NCBI GenBank assembly: GCA_030549335.1
Contig: CM060191.1
Coordinates: 625,001 to 689,000 of the forward strand
Source of the DNA: Pontederia crassipes
Lineage: Eukaryota > Streptophyta > Magnoliopsida > Commelinales > Pontederiaceae
DNA: 64,000 bases
Direction: 5' to 3'
In this document: one piece after another, positions 1 through 12,593 of the stretch
How positions within the stretch are numbered: the first letter of the stretch is position 1
How the letters are laid out: every line of letters begins with the position of its first letter
Position numbers and translations under genes: made by a program
Notes under the pieces: model-generated
Seen by the model: the letters and a program-made list of their open reading frames with translations, nothing else
What the model was told of the DNA's origin: nothing
Database searches by the model: none

Positions 1-1149
1 AGGGTACAGATCAAGGTACGGTATAGTGAGGGGCAGATAATTGTGCTGAGGAGACAGTGCACCTACTGGTATTAACTACCATTATTCCTGGACCACATGC
101 CTTCTCTCACTTGTGCTCCGAATAAGGGTGACGTATCGATGCACTCTTGCCCCACGGGGGTAACATATGAATTATAATGCATTATGCCAGAAGGACAGGT
201 AGCTCAGCTAAGGAGACAGCGAGCCTACAGGCCCTCAACGACCACTGTTCTTGGGGTGCAGGTCCTTTCCCACATGTATTTCAAAAAGGGTATGCCTTAG
301 CGTACACCTTCCCTTTCATGGGCATCCTGAAAACATATGGTATAGAGATACCTCTAGCTTTCCACTTAATTAAAGTCGAACTCGCATAGGATAACTAACA
401 TCAAGGACCTCATAGTAATATAAAAGATGTAGTACCACACCGAGCATAACAGAGTATGGTAATGAATAACAGAGCAAGGTAAAGAACAGAGTAAAGTATA
501 GTAAGGTATGGTATTGTGTAAGGTATTATTAAAGTAAAGAATAAAGTACAGAACTGTATATGTGTGATCCATAGCCTACAGAGATTAAGGTATTGGAATC
601 AATGAACAAAGTAACTGATCATTGATTCTCTTTTATCAGTATGAATTTCATCAGATTATCATTTCATCATCTATGTATCTATGTGTACTGGGTTTTAGCT
701 CACAGGCATTCCATGCCCCTACTTTGAGATTTTGCAGGTGAGAACCCTGCTTAGGGAGGAAGTGGATAATGCATAGCTCCGAACAGCAGCACATGACTTA
801 TAGAGAACCCACAAGCTTTCCGTCTTTTTATTCTGCATTTGAATTATATGACTCTGTACATATGAGATACTTAAATTTCCCTTTTTAGCCTTGCATATGT
901 TGATATTTCTTGAACTATTTGAATTACTTGCATTTTCCTTTTTCTTGAACAATTCCATTAAATGTGTCATTTTTTTATCCCTCTATGATATTTCTTCCGC
1001 AAACTCTTTTCATTCGTTATTTATCTATCATTTCTATTGTCACGTGTGTCCTATGTTGACCGATCAAAATCAAATAGTAGGCGGTGTAGCGCTCCCTTGA
1101 TCAATCTGACTGTCAGCGTGACAGGAGGGCTGATTTTGGGGGCGTTACA
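1..1149 (+). repeat. Possible Ty3/gypsy LTR, 3' part
   Basis: This stretch has no convincing coding sequence. It is rich in degenerate GTAAAG/GTATGGT-like words around 410-560 and ends in GGGGGCGTTACA near 1138-1149. That end resembles 3' termini of plant Ty3/gypsy (Del/Tekay-type) LTRs as I remember them. No primer-binding site follows it, so it would be a 3' LTR of an element lying left of the window, or a solo LTR. The 5' boundary is not visible. Confidence 0.35.
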
Positions 1150-1159
1150 CAAATAGTGA

Positions 1160-1681
1160 CACTACTAGAGCCACATGACACTAGTTCGACAATTTAATGA
1201 TGCTACAAGTTGCATCACAAAGCAATAGTTAGCAGCGCTAATGTGGCACTAACATGGTCGATGCCAACGAGATGTCAAGATGATGCTAAAACCATCCCCA
1301 ACTCAATTTTCTTGCCATCGCCTGTGGCACTACTTAGATGCCAAAGCGTCGCTAATGTGTGACGCGAACATGTGACGTTGTCTCGATGTGATGGTAGTGC
1401 CAAAATGATATTATATTATCTCTAGTGCGATGCTAAAGGGGCGCTAAGTCATGCATCTCCTGGGCTTGTGATATTAGTATCGTAGTAGCATCAAGATAGT
1501 GCCACCTTTAGCACCAACATCTCGATCGTAATGCTAAGGCGACACTAAAACTATTGAGAGGTAATTAGCGTCTCCTTTTGTTGACCCAAAGAGTGGCTAT
1601 TGAGATGTTATTGACGTCGAATTAGCATCACACGGATGGAATCATTAATTCACGACACTATTTGATAGATTTCTTATAGTG
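1160..1681. mobile_element. CACTA-like non-autonomous element (candidate)
   Basis: The left end reads CACTACTAGAG and the right end reads TTCTTATAGTG, whose reverse complement is CACTATAAGAA, so the termini are imperfect CACTA-type inverted repeats. The interior repeats short motifs of the type GCTAA/GCACTAA on both strands, as CACTA subterminal repeats do. The 3-bp flanks (TGA and GGT) do not match, which weakens the call. No transposase is present. Confidence 0.4.
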
Positions 1682-1990
1682 GGTGTTCGTAGGGGAGGGA
1701 AGGGGAAGTTGATCTATCGCAGGGAACTGGGGGCACTCGAAAGATGGCGATCAGAGGGGAGGACGTCGGTCAAAAGGTCAGGGGACGGGAGTGGAAAGCA
1801 TCAGCGCGAGCTCACGAGGGGAGGACGGGGTGGCGATGGAGCACTTAAAGGGTCGGCGCTCGTAAAGGTCGGCGGCTATCGGGGGCAATGCTCAAAGGAG
1901 AAGGTCGCGCAAGGCGGGAGTCGTCGACGATGATCGGAGAGGAGGAGGGCGATCGACAATGGCAACACGCGACAAAGAAGAGAGAGAGAG
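1682..1990. other. GC-rich block without recognised gene
   Basis: About 300 bases of G-rich sequence stand out sharply from AT-rich flanks directly after the CACTA-like terminus. Open frames exist on both strands, as expected from base composition, but none shows a recognisable domain. It may be a captured or decayed gene fragment. Confidence 0.3.
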
Positions 1991-2905
1991 CACGTGAGAG
2001 TAGAAAGAGAGATAATTTGAATAATGCTAAAATAATTTGAATCATAATCTTAAAATGAACGACTCAAATTGAGGTATTACATAGCATTTTACCCAACGGG
2101 TGTTACATGCATTAATCCATATATATATATATATATATACATACTGTTTTCTTATTTGGGCATGGGAATGATGATGATTCAAACGGATTAATTGGAAATT
2201 TCCAAGGTGGAAATTTAAACTGTTAAAAAATTTGCTTGCCGCTGCTGCAATTGAATACTTCACCAGGGCGGCGCAAAATGCTCCCACCTTTGCATACAAT
2301 ACATATCGGGGCATGCAAAACGCCATGATGCATGTGTCTCATCTCTCGCCGACATGATATTACTAATTTAATAAGATGAATAATTAACAACTTCGTTCAT
2401 CAAATGAAACTTATGATGCATATATACTATATATTAAGAATATTTCGTTCCTTTTGTTAACTTTGTGATTATGTTTTTATATCCATACACTGATCACTAT
2501 AATAATCGAACTTAAGTCTTTATCATTGCTCATGTTTATATAGCCAAATACTGACTATAATTTTGATCAGCTGCCCGCTAGCTAATTGCAACAATTTGAA
2601 TTTAGAATTATTACATGCATATATAGTAAATGATAAAATTAAATACTTAATTTATGATACTTTCGATGGTGAAAATTAAGGAACTAGAAATATTGTTTAA
2701 AAATATATAAAAACATGGTCTTTTCTAATGATCTAAATTCTTAGAATAGATAGATTAATTAATATACGTAACTAATTTGAATGTTTTGAATGAGAATAAT
2801 TTCAAAAATGAACTCGATCTTAATAATTCTTTGATGTAACTCGAACTCGCTAAACCAAACTTGATGACATGTGTATTAATTAGTTGAATCAAAATAGCCC
2901 TTTCG

Positions 2906-2908
<3 letters not shown>

Positions 2909-2979
<71 letters not shown>
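2909..2979. repeat. (AT)n microsatellite
   Basis: About 70 bases of uninterrupted AT dinucleotide repeat in intergenic DNA. Confidence 0.95.
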
Positions 2980-2982
<3 letters not shown>

Positions 2983-4224
2983 CCCCTCTAGATTCAGATG
3001 GCCCCGAATGAGTTGTATATGTCCGTACATCATCAAATTAATTATAAAAATCGTTTTAGTTCTATAATTATAATAATATTTAACCCCACATTAACTAAGT
3101 AATTTGAGTTACTTTATAACATATTTACCTAATTTCTCACTACGAGGCATTAATATCTTTTGACGATAAACATCAAAGAGCAGCAAATTTATAATAAGTC
3201 AAGCATATATTGTTTAATAAATCGATATAATTAACAACCAATTAATTGGCAATTATTTCTCCCCTATATATGTTTGGTACCAATTAATTTATATAATTTA
3301 AAATTAAGTACACATGTGATCGCACAAGAGCTATATAATTCATCATGTAGCTGCACAGTATACAATTAAATGTAGATGAAAACTAGGAATACGTATAGCA
3401 CATGGACGCCACTTAACTAATTATTGGAGCCGCCAAACCCTCCATTAAATATTTGCAACTTTCATACAATGCACGAAGCTGAGAAACTATACATTCAATT
3501 TTCATGAATTCACTTATAATTTTAATGTTAACCATATAATTAATTATATCCGAAAAAAACAGTAAATACTTTTTTTTTCTGACATACGATCCAAGCTCCA
3601 ACTAAGAATGAATTATTGTGATTCGATATATAATATAATATAATATATATAAGGGATTAATACACCTCCAGAATACTTTCAATTTTGAAGGGATACTGAA
3701 CGTATCTAGATCGTTGATTCACCGATCAAAGGTTCATATAAATAATATTCTTAAATGATGAGATTTAATTATTCATAATTTGAATCGTTGATTACTAATT
3801 TAACGATCCAAATACACTTAAACATCCCTCCAGAACCGAAGAAGCTACGGAGGTGCATTAATATATATATATTGTTTATCATCATAAATATATATGACTT
3901 GGAATGGTGGGCAAATGGTTGTCTACAAGCATTATTTAGGGACGGATGTTGACGTGATTAGTTGATTCCACAATGGCGCAATTTGAATGTGCATATGTAC
4001 ACGTACACCCACTAAAACACACATACGCACCAATAACTAATAATGCATTAAGAGATAATTAAACATAAGGCGAATAATAACAAATCAATTAGTGGATATG
4101 CAAATGTAATTAGAGAAGCAACGCGATACATGCATACATATTCTAATATATGAACCCTAAAACCCCACCCTCGACCAAGGCAAACGTCGCAATCATCACA
4201 TTGTTGGCATCTTACTGTAATTAG

Positions 4225-4377
<153 letters not shown>

Positions 4378-5473
4378 GCATTAAGTTTGTTGGATATAAA
4401 AGCGATATGCGTACGTGCATCATATTTTTCAGTTTTTAAAAATAAATGGTAATTAGGAGTCGACTAAAATTTGAATCATTAACGGCATTAATTTTACGGT
4501 TCACACAGCTTTGTGTACATGCAACGCACAACATTTCAATTGTATACATATATTATATTAATTAACTACAGACAGGTAAAGTGATATATATGAGAAGACT
4601 GAGATCCGAACAGAATTTAATTTACGGACGGTAATAAAAATGTGGTTCAAGAGAAATCAATTGCAGTACCATCAAACATATGATAATGTATACATCTATC
4701 TTATATTTCCATTACAACTGCTCGATCGAAGTTGGACATGATATAAACATATATAAGATATTGGTTGATGAGTCAATCGGGAAGGAAGGATTAATTATGC
4801 AGAGAGTGGATTGGATATATACAGATATCATATCACGATCATAACAAATCAACACAAATGGACAAGCATGTAATCCATGATTGAGTAGTCTCTCCTCAAC
4901 TTCTCTCTCCTCAACTTGCAAGGGGATCACGAGTACAAGTCACAAGTTGAGAGAGCGAGAGAGAGAGAATGAACCCTATAGATTTCTCGCCTACCCTACT
5001 CCTAGAGGATATGTGACAGTACATGAGATCACCTCATGAAAGTACGTTTGCTTAAATATTATTACTTTTGCTCATAATAACAGGGTTTTAATGCATTAAA
5101 CTTAAAATTTCAGTGATTTTTCATGTCTAAATCTTATATGAAACTTATAATAAAACATATAATAAAACGTCTCTAAATTATACCATAATTATCATTTTAT
5201 TAGATTCGTCTAATTCTATTTTTTTATTAAAAGACTAATGTGCCCTTCTATCCTTTTTTAATACTTAAAAGTTTAAAATAATAAATTAAAATTTTATAAA
5301 TATTATTTATATATTTATATAAAAACCAAATACTATTAATTTTGCTTAAATATATAAAAGAATCTATATATATAGGTGCTGCAAGTACCATTATTAACTG
5401 GCTAATTGCAGAACTTGCATGCATGGAGTTCCAGCTCAGTCTGCATGCATACACACACATTGCATTATCCAAC

Positions 5474-5652
5474 AACAACAACAACAACATCTTATCTCAC
5501 TAGGTGGGGTCGGCTACATGGATCATACAACGCTACAATATATTCGTTGATCCATGTTCATAAGATTCGACAGGATTTTACGCTGGCTGTCGGGGCCTAA
5601 CACAACCCTCCTCTTTTATCCGGACTTGGGACCGACTATAAAACATAGGCGG
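5474..5652 (-). mobile_element. Au-type SINE, near full length
   Basis: Read on the minus strand, the element starts near GCCTATGTTTTATAG, has A-box-like (around TAGCCGGTCCCAAG) and B-box-like (GTCGAATC) stretches, and ends in a (TTG)n tail. A 19-bp direct repeat (ACACATTGCATTATCCAAC) flanks it at 5455-5473 and 5653-5671, the target-site duplication (TSD) of LINE-mobilised insertion. The first bases of the tail overlap the repeat. The family name is from memory. Confidence 0.9.
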
Positions 5653-5932
5653 ACACATTGCATTATCCAACAGGAGCAAATTAAAAGAACGATTAGCGAA
5701 TGCCGATCGATTCCGATGCTGCACACATTGAAGACAAACGAAATAATCATTAATGATCGACACTAACATTTATTCTGTTCAGTGGCACTTGGCTGCATAT
5801 AATACTCTTTTTCTTGTTTATATATTTCAGTAGAACGAGCTTGTTGGAGCAAGCAAATATTGCAACTGTCAGAGATGGAGGGTTTCAGTAGCTTTCAGTA
5901 CACGAACTCATGTGATGGGACAAGAAGGCATG

Positions 5933-5937
<5 letters not shown>

Positions 5938-5980
<43 letters not shown>
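5938..5980. repeat. (TA)n microsatellite
   Basis: About 42 bases of TA dinucleotide repeat just upstream of a truncated SINE. Confidence 0.9.
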
Positions 5981-5985
<5 letters not shown>

Positions 5986-6015
5986 AGATATCAAACTAGG
6001 TCAAGGAATCTATCA

Positions 6016-6072
6016 ACAACAACAACAAAGCCTTATTCCACTAGGTGGGGTCGGCTACATGAATCATACGAC
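6016..6072 (-). mobile_element. 5'-truncated SINE with TSD
   Basis: Only the last ~57 bases of the SINE are present: the (TTG)n tail and the GGATAAGG...GTAGCCGACCCC region on the minus strand. Perfect 15-bp direct repeats (TCAAGGAATCTATCA) at 6001-6015 and 6073-6087 show that the element arrived truncated rather than being eroded later. Confidence 0.9.
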
Positions 6073-6089
6073 TCAAGGAATCTATCATA

Positions 6090-7039
6090 GATAAAAATTA
6101 AAATGTACATACTCTTTTTACTTTGTTTGTACCAGGTCAACTAATCTCCTTTACTGGGAAAAAGAATCCAACAGTATCCAACATAAAGTAGATGTTGAGT
6201 TTGTGGAAAAATAAAAAGGATAATCCAAAACAAGCAAATCTTTGCAGGTTATCGAGCAAATCCTTCGTCTGTATATATATATCATAAATAGACAAAATGG
6301 TCCGGTTATCATATCATATACATGTGATCTAACCTTCGTTTTCCTCGACACATCATCAAATGCAAGCAAATCTTTGTATGCTGCGATGAAACAAAGTATG
6401 GGTCCCATCTGCTGTATCTACAAGTTAAAACTTCGAGTTGAACAATATTATCCAAAATTATACGATTTCACACAACAAAGCAAAGTATTGGGGGCCACTA
6501 TCTAATTGAATCTAGAAAAGTTGTCCAAAAAGTCTTTATTTAACAATAACTATAGTGCGCTCTAATAATATGATGTCAGAACCGTCCAACTACAAAACAA
6601 CATAATTCAGCTAAAATCACAACCATGAATCAGCAATATGTGATGTTCAATTTTTAATGTTACAAGCAAAGGGATGTGATCATTTTTGTCACAAGAAAGG
6701 ATCTTCTAAACTGGTTTCTTCTGGCAATGTCTTGGAGGCAGAAAAGTCACCGAAGACCCACATAAAACTGTTTGACCTTTGGATGCCATTTGACACAAGA
6801 TATAGTAACAGCAGAATTACCAATCGCCTACCTGCCATAGAATACGTCAAATCCTCTAAAAGCTCAACCTTTGGAGATAGCCACAGTTCTTATTGGCAGA
6901 CTCTAGAATTCTTGTCTTTTAACTTCAACGGCTGCCTTTGTACTAAGCATTTTGCTCTCCTGTTACATAGAAAAAAACAAAACTGAACAAAAGGCACCAG
7001 CTCAAGTAAACATAACACTGAATTCAAAACATTTTGAGG
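6090..7039. other. Intergenic, nothing recognised
   Basis: Several open frames of 80-110 codons occur (for example on the plus strand at 6657-6986) but none shows a domain, codon bias or splice context that I can support. Confidence 0.5.
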
Positions 7040-9600
7040 CAAGGAAGGATGACTAGCAAGATGGTAGTCATCCAAGATCTTTATTGAAATAGAAATTTGG
7101 TTACATGCAAGCCGAAAGAGGTACATTAGTAAGGAAGACACATTAGTCAGGCTCGTTCCAGTCCTGTGATGGCGAATAGTAATGCCATTCCATACTTTTG
7201 GCATAGCATCGTTCAGCTCTGAAATTTTGTATTGCTCCTTTGCAACCAAATTGCCCATAGCACATTGAGAATTGGATTTGTATATTCACATGTGAGCACC
7301 CTGATTTCCACATTTGAAAGCTCCAGAAGTTCACCTCACCATTAATGTCGATCCATTGAATTTGAATCCCATTCCACACTGCACACGCCACAACAATAAC
7401 AACAACAACAACAACAAAGTCTTATCCCACTAGGTGGGGTCGACTTACTTACGGGTAATGACCTAGCATTAACACAATATATTCGTTGATCCATGTTCAT
7501 AAGATTCGACAGGATTTTATGCTGGCTGTCGGGGCCTAACACAACCCTCCTCCTTTATCCGGGCTTGGGACCGGCTATAAAATATAGGCGGAGTTAACAA
7601 CAACAACAACAACTGCAACAAAAAATAATAGGCATGCAATGTCCTCCGTTGTATTGAGGCGGCCACATAAGGTGCACATCAAATCATTACCATGTGTTCC
7701 TCTTGTTCTGCATGCCTTCGTCATGATTCTTCTTCTGCATAGAAGCCTTGCAAACAACTTAATCCTTAGAGGAGCCTTCACTTTCCAGATAAGTTAACAG
7801 TCCATCAAGAAGTCATTGTCTCTGGACGAGGGCAGCCGGCAAAGAGGGAGATAAGACTTTTGCACGCTGAAATCCCCTTCAGCCCGGATCCAGCCGTCCC
7901 CCTATCCCATGGAAGCAAGCAAGGGAGGCTGTAATTTAGAGGTGTCCTGGCGCCCGATCCATCATCTGGCGTGCTCATCCAACAGCCAGAAACATAAATA
8001 ACTGTTGGTGGTCATGGAGTAGAGCCCGGCAAGGTTGTTGCTAATGATCCCTAATTCATCTAGTCATCCATCCAAAAGGAGAATTTAGTTCCATCACCAT
8101 GGTCAGCATGACAAAGAAACCCTGCAGTTCTGCATAGTTTCCAGCAGGCCATGACAAAAAGATGAAACCCCGTTCTTGTATATGATTCCCACTTCATATT
8201 TCTGGATGATGACCACAAAACCTGGTGATCATCATTTTTCCTCTCAAAAAAAAGATGAAACCCTGTTTTGTATGACCGTTCTCTGGTTCAGTTGATTATT
8301 CTCCCATGGCATGCAGTGATCACCACTGACCATAAATCTTCTTGTCATCCCATGAGGCGCGCAATCCACTTCATCAATAATGCCATGTTCATATTCCTGA
8401 GGTTCAGCAGTCCCAGCCTGCCAGCTGTAGTTGGCAAACAATCATGAAGTATATAGGAAGGGCTGTCAGAAGAGACTTGGTAAGGGTTAGCCAGCCGCCA
8501 CAAGAGAAGAGCCTTGAGCTCCAGCACCGAAGTCATGTTCAATTCTCTCAGACATGGGCGCCTAGTCCTTCGGGAGTGTTTCTGTGGCCAGAGAGGGAAG
8601 CCCCAAATATTTGATCCCGATGGATGTGTTGAGCACCTGAGAGCAGAGCCCAGCAGTGTCTTCATCCATCCCCAAAGAGAACAAACTTGACTTATCAGAA
8701 TTGACGTGCAGACCTACATATCACCAAAGATCACCCCCAGGATAGTAAGGCGCCTAGCTTCATTTCTCATTCCCTCTAGAAAATAAGGGTGCCTTCCGCG
8801 TGTTGAAATATCAGAACCGAAGACCTCACAGGTGCAGGGGAGGTGAAGCCCGAAATAATTCATGCAGCAAAGGTCATTTGGGCCTGCACATCAGCCACTA
8901 TACTGAAGTGTATGGGCACCAGGGGGCAGCTGGCGAACCCAAGTTCTCAAAGACACAGTTGTCCTCCTCAAATTCATATATAACAACAAGAACATTAGTC
9001 TTCACCATTTGCCAAAATTATTTGTAAAAAAGAATGGGGATGCCACTTGGCCCCAGGGCTCTCACATTCAGGTCCTATACAGCATCAGAGATCTCCCTTT
9101 CACTGAAAGTCAAGGTGATTGATTCCTTAACATTTTCATCTATTACTGGAAAATCCAAGTTGATCCATTCAGCTTTCCTGGTATGTGCCGCTTTGTGTAA
9201 TCTTTGAAGTAATCCGTGATTGCCTCTCCTACCTGCTCCTGTCCGACGTAATGAATTAAACGCACCTTGAAGACCATTTACTTTGTTTGTTTTTTTTCTT
9301 CTGCTGCTCAGAGATGAAAAAAAAAACAAGTGCTGGCATCACCTTCACTAATCCAGGTCTGCCTCATCTGCTGATGCCAGTAGATCTCTGTCCTTTTATC
9401 TTCCTCTTGCACAATGCGCTGCTGATTTCTGTGTCTATCTCAACTTGAGTGAGGTCCCTGGTTTCTTAAGCTTTGTCAATTTCTCTGATCATCTGAAGTG
9501 ACTCAGACAAGTGCATTTGTTACGCCCACAGCTGGCTTTGGTACTCCTGCAGGAAGGTCTCTCTAAGCGGTTGGCCATGGTTCTGGTAGCAGAATTGCAT
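7040..9600 (-). mobile_element. Decayed L1-type LINE
   Basis: Minus-strand fragments occur in the order expected of a plant L1 retrotransposon. Around 9075-9329 is the start of reverse transcriptase (FSEREISDAV followed by a DLNVRALGPSGIP-like stretch). Around 8345-8690 is the C-terminal part (NLRNMNMALLMKWIARL). Around 7600-7781 is a zf-RVT-like segment (IKLFARLLCRRRIMTKA, then CTLCG). A 3' end with a short hairpin (GGATGACTACC...GTAGTCATCC) lies at about 7050-7076. Stops and frame changes are frequent, so the copy is dead. A SINE is nested at 7390-7594. The 5' limit is approximate. Confidence 0.75.
7390..7594 (-). mobile_element. Au-type SINE nested in LINE
   Basis: Full SINE on the minus strand with (TTG)n tail at the left. 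Its 3' region carries an altered stretch (about 7443-7480) in place of the usual GTAGCC-ATGATCC segment. Further AAC-repeat sequence follows at 7596-7613. It interrupts the zf-RVT end of the surrounding LINE. I could not settle the TSD because both flanks contain AAC repeats. Confidence 0.85.
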
Positions 9601-9633
9601 CTAGCCTAGCTGTGCCATTGATCTTAGAGTATA

Positions 9634-9775
9634 CAAGGATTCCATTTTCAATTAACCTTTTTACTTTCCCAATTGTCATGCATGGTCTTGATGGCAAGCA
9701 ACAGCAAGGATTCCATTTTCAATTAACCTTTTTACTTTCCCCATTGTCATACATGTCTTAGATGGGAAGAAATGG
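9634..9775. repeat. 71-bp tandem duplication
   Basis: A unit beginning CAAGGATTCCATTTTCAATT occurs twice in direct succession (9634-9704 and 9705-9775) with a few substitutions. Confidence 0.9.
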
Positions 9776-9779
9776 CATA

Positions 9780-10230
9780 ACATTTTCTATTAAGTTCAAA
9801 AATAAACAAATAGTTGCAATATGATAAATAAAAATCTATTATTATGACACCAGCATATATTAAAAAATAGCAGATATTAGAGATATAAAAGCTTAATTTT
9901 GACATAGTGCAATATCATTAACATTGCAAAAGTAAAGGCCAAAATGTATAATAGCAAAAGAATGAAATGATATTCCATGGATCAAATTTCTATTTTGGTA
10001 TTTATCGAAAGAAATCTTTTGACAGATGTTAGATAAGCAACCTAACTTCATGTTCAAGCATCTGATACTTGAAGTGATAAATGATTACTTTCACTACAAT
10101 TCAAGATATTAAAAATAACATCACAAGCAACTTTCAATAAATAATCTGCAGGGGAACATTTTGTGTGGTTGTGTGGTGCGGGAAGGCGCTGGGGGCTAGA
10201 GTGGGTTTAGCTTTTTATGCACTGGGGCAG
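9780..10230. other. Intergenic, nothing recognised
   Basis: AT-rich sequence between the LINE and the next SINE. No gene or repeat structure is seen. Confidence 0.5.
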
Positions 10231-10235
10231 AGACG

Positions 10236-10399
10236 ACAACAACAACAACAACAAAGCCTTATCCCACTAGGTGGGGTCGGCTACATGGATCATACGACGA
10301 CATTCCGCATTCGTTGATCCATGTTCATGCGATTCGACAGGATTTTACGCTGGCTGTCGGGGCCTAACACAACCCTCCTCCTTTATCCGGGCTTGGGAC
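10236..10399 (-). mobile_element. 5'-truncated Au-type SINE
   Basis: Minus-strand SINE with tail at the left. The SINE 5' end stops at CCCAAGCCCGG, so the first ~25 bases of a full copy are absent. No clear TSD was found. Confidence 0.85.
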
Positions 10400-11015
10400 T
10401 CAATAATAAGATACATATCCATATGCACTCTTCTTAAAGAAATTCGTAAGAAAATGCAGTAGCATAATAAAATGCAAGTCCCCCAACACACAATTCAGTT
10501 TAATAAGGACAGACGCTGTGGTAAGCAACAGGAAAAAGTATACAATCCTAACAAAAATCGGATCTTTTTTGTTGTTGTAACACCAAGCTTCATCAATAAC
10601 AGTATAACCATGTTCGACGCTAATGTGTTAATAATTTACCCAACAATGTCATGCTAACAACAAGCCATCAATAGCATCATTTCAGTTGTGACTGTGGTCC
10701 GTTGTTACTCATGTCTTCCATGAAAAAAATTCTTTGGATGATCCATTGATCACCGAACAGAAGTAATTCTTGTATAATCGATCAAATGTTAAATCCATGC
10801 GCCAAAATCTCAGACCAAGAGACAAACCAAAGTATCGTCAATTGCTAACAAAGAATCCATCTTCCCTGTAGGATTCAGCCAATTTTATAGCATCATGTGT
10901 TTCAGCTCCAGCAAGAAATAAGAGGACAAACAACCCGGATCCCATTTTTTTATCCTCCCCGGACTGATCTCTAAAATGTGAAATATAAAGCCACCAAAAC
11001 AGATCCACCTTGTAG

Positions 11016-11046
<31 letters not shown>

Positions 11047-11590
11047 CCCTTCATCAGCATCTGTCTACGCGTGAACTTACACCAAAATCTCACCAAGATG
11101 ACCTCTTCATCTTCCCCACTCATGTCAATCTACAAATCGCATCCCCTCCCGACACAAAATCTAATGGGAAGGACGAGATCACAAAGGTTCCAAAATCTAT
11201 AGGGAAGAACGAGATCACAAAATCTAATTCTTTGTCCAAGAATTAACAAATATGCGACCATCAAAATGCACCGAACAGGATCGTGGATCAAACCACAGCG
11301 CCCCGATCTAGAAATCCACCAAGCAAACAATTAAGATTAAAGGAAAGAAAAAGAAAGATGGATAGATACGGCATATACCCAAATCCAACAGAACCCGAGA
11401 TCAATAGAGATCCAAGGAAAAAGAAGAAGAGCGCCACTGGGGCAGAGACAGAGTGGAACTAAAAGCCTACTGGGGGGGTTTCAAGCTTAATAATTACACT
11501 ATATTTTAAAACATTTCAAAAAATAATGGGAGGGGCCAAGGCCCCTCCCAAATATGTCTATCTCTGTCCCTGCACTGGGGGTCGATACTT
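10400..11590. other. Intergenic, nothing recognised
   Basis: No gene is supported. A (CT)n run lies at about 11014-11043. Short open frames lack domains. Confidence 0.5.
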
Positions 11591-11654
11591 TTTCATTTTT
11601 TGTGTTCATATACACACTTATAAATTTCATATGGTCACGGCTCTAATATATATG

Positions 11655-11707
11655 GGATGACTACCCAACTTTGTAGTCATCCTTTCTTTTCTCAAACAAA
11701 AGAAAAA
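11655..11707 (+). mobile_element. LINE 3' terminus
   Basis: The 3' end signature of the local LINE family is present: hairpin GGATGACTACC...GTAGTCATCC, then CTTTCTTTTCTCAAA and A-rich sequence. How much body lies upstream is unclear. Confidence 0.6.
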
Positions 11708-11769
11708 ATTGAGGAAAAGGATGAACACCAAGTTATTAAGAGACATACTGGAACAATTGGGAGGTAAAT

Positions 11770-12016
11770 GACACCCTTTTTCATGGTGGGCGTGCTTAAG
11801 TTGACAACATCAGGGACCATGCGAAAGTCATTTTTGGAGAATGGAAAATGAGCTGACTTTATGGGCTGTCACTTCTGTCTTCTCTGTTTTTGTTTCTAAC
11901 TTGGTTGCTGGGTTTTTCCAAACTTATTTATTTTAGTATTCTGTAACTTTTCCTAAAATTAAAGAAACTCTGGACGACTACCACCTTGCTGGTCGTCCTT
12001 TCCCATTTAAAAAAAA
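11770..12016 (+). mobile_element. 5'-truncated LINE with TSD
   Basis: A 247-bp LINE 3' end includes the hairpin GGACGACTACC...GGTCGTCC and a terminal poly(A). An 18-bp direct repeat with one mismatch (AACAATTGGGAGGTAAAT / AACAATTGGGAAGTAAAT) flanks it at 11752-11769 and 12017-12034. Confidence 0.85.
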
Positions 12017-12032
12017 AACAATTGGGAAGTAA

Positions 12033-12235
12033 ATCAAAGCAATTTCAGGAAAAGTAGCAAAGTGAAGCACCATCACCAAAGAAAATACATACAGAAAATT
12101 TTCTTCACAGTAAAACGCATAAGAACCAGGGTATCAAAGCAATTTCAGGAAAAGTAGCAAAGTGAAGCACCATCACCAAAGAAAATACATACAGAAAATT
12201 TTCTTCACAGTAAAACGCATAAGAACCAGGGTATC
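12033..12235. repeat. Perfect 2 x 100-bp tandem duplication
   Basis: The sequence from 12033 repeats exactly at 12133 with a period of 100 bases and no visible mismatch, so the event is young or is an assembly artefact. It lies just downstream of the stop codon of the STK19-like gene. Confidence 0.95.
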
Positions 12236-12435
12236 CCTGCTTTTCGGTGTGTGCAGACTTCAGATAGAAGAATTCATCTCTACCTGACAGTATTACATTG
12301 CTCTTTCCACAAGCACAATTCATGTCTGTCCTAAATCAAATGGTTTAAGGAATTGACATCATGATGCTATCTTCAGGTACCATATTCTGATATTCTTTGG
12401 AAAATAAACTCGAAATTCTAGTCATAATACAATGA

Positions 12436-12491
12436 GATGGCACCCATAATTTGGTAGCCATCCTTTCTTCTCTCTCCAAAAAAAAAAAAAC
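12436..12491 (+). mobile_element. Very short LINE 3' terminus
   Basis: Only the LINE terminal hairpin (GATGGCACCC...GGTAGCCATC), CTTTCTTCTCTCC and a poly(A) run are present. It lies just downstream of the STK19-like stop codon. Confidence 0.6.
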
Positions 12492-12593
12492 TATAATTCT
12501 AAGCAGAAATTGTTGTATTGCAATAAGATAATAAAGTGGTTGGAACAAAATACCAGAGCACATTGCAATTCCTGATTAAAAATTACCTGCAGT

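Noticed and set aside
6657..6986. 109-codon plus-strand frame
   Set aside because: No domain, no splice context, lies among repeats. Chance opening is likely.
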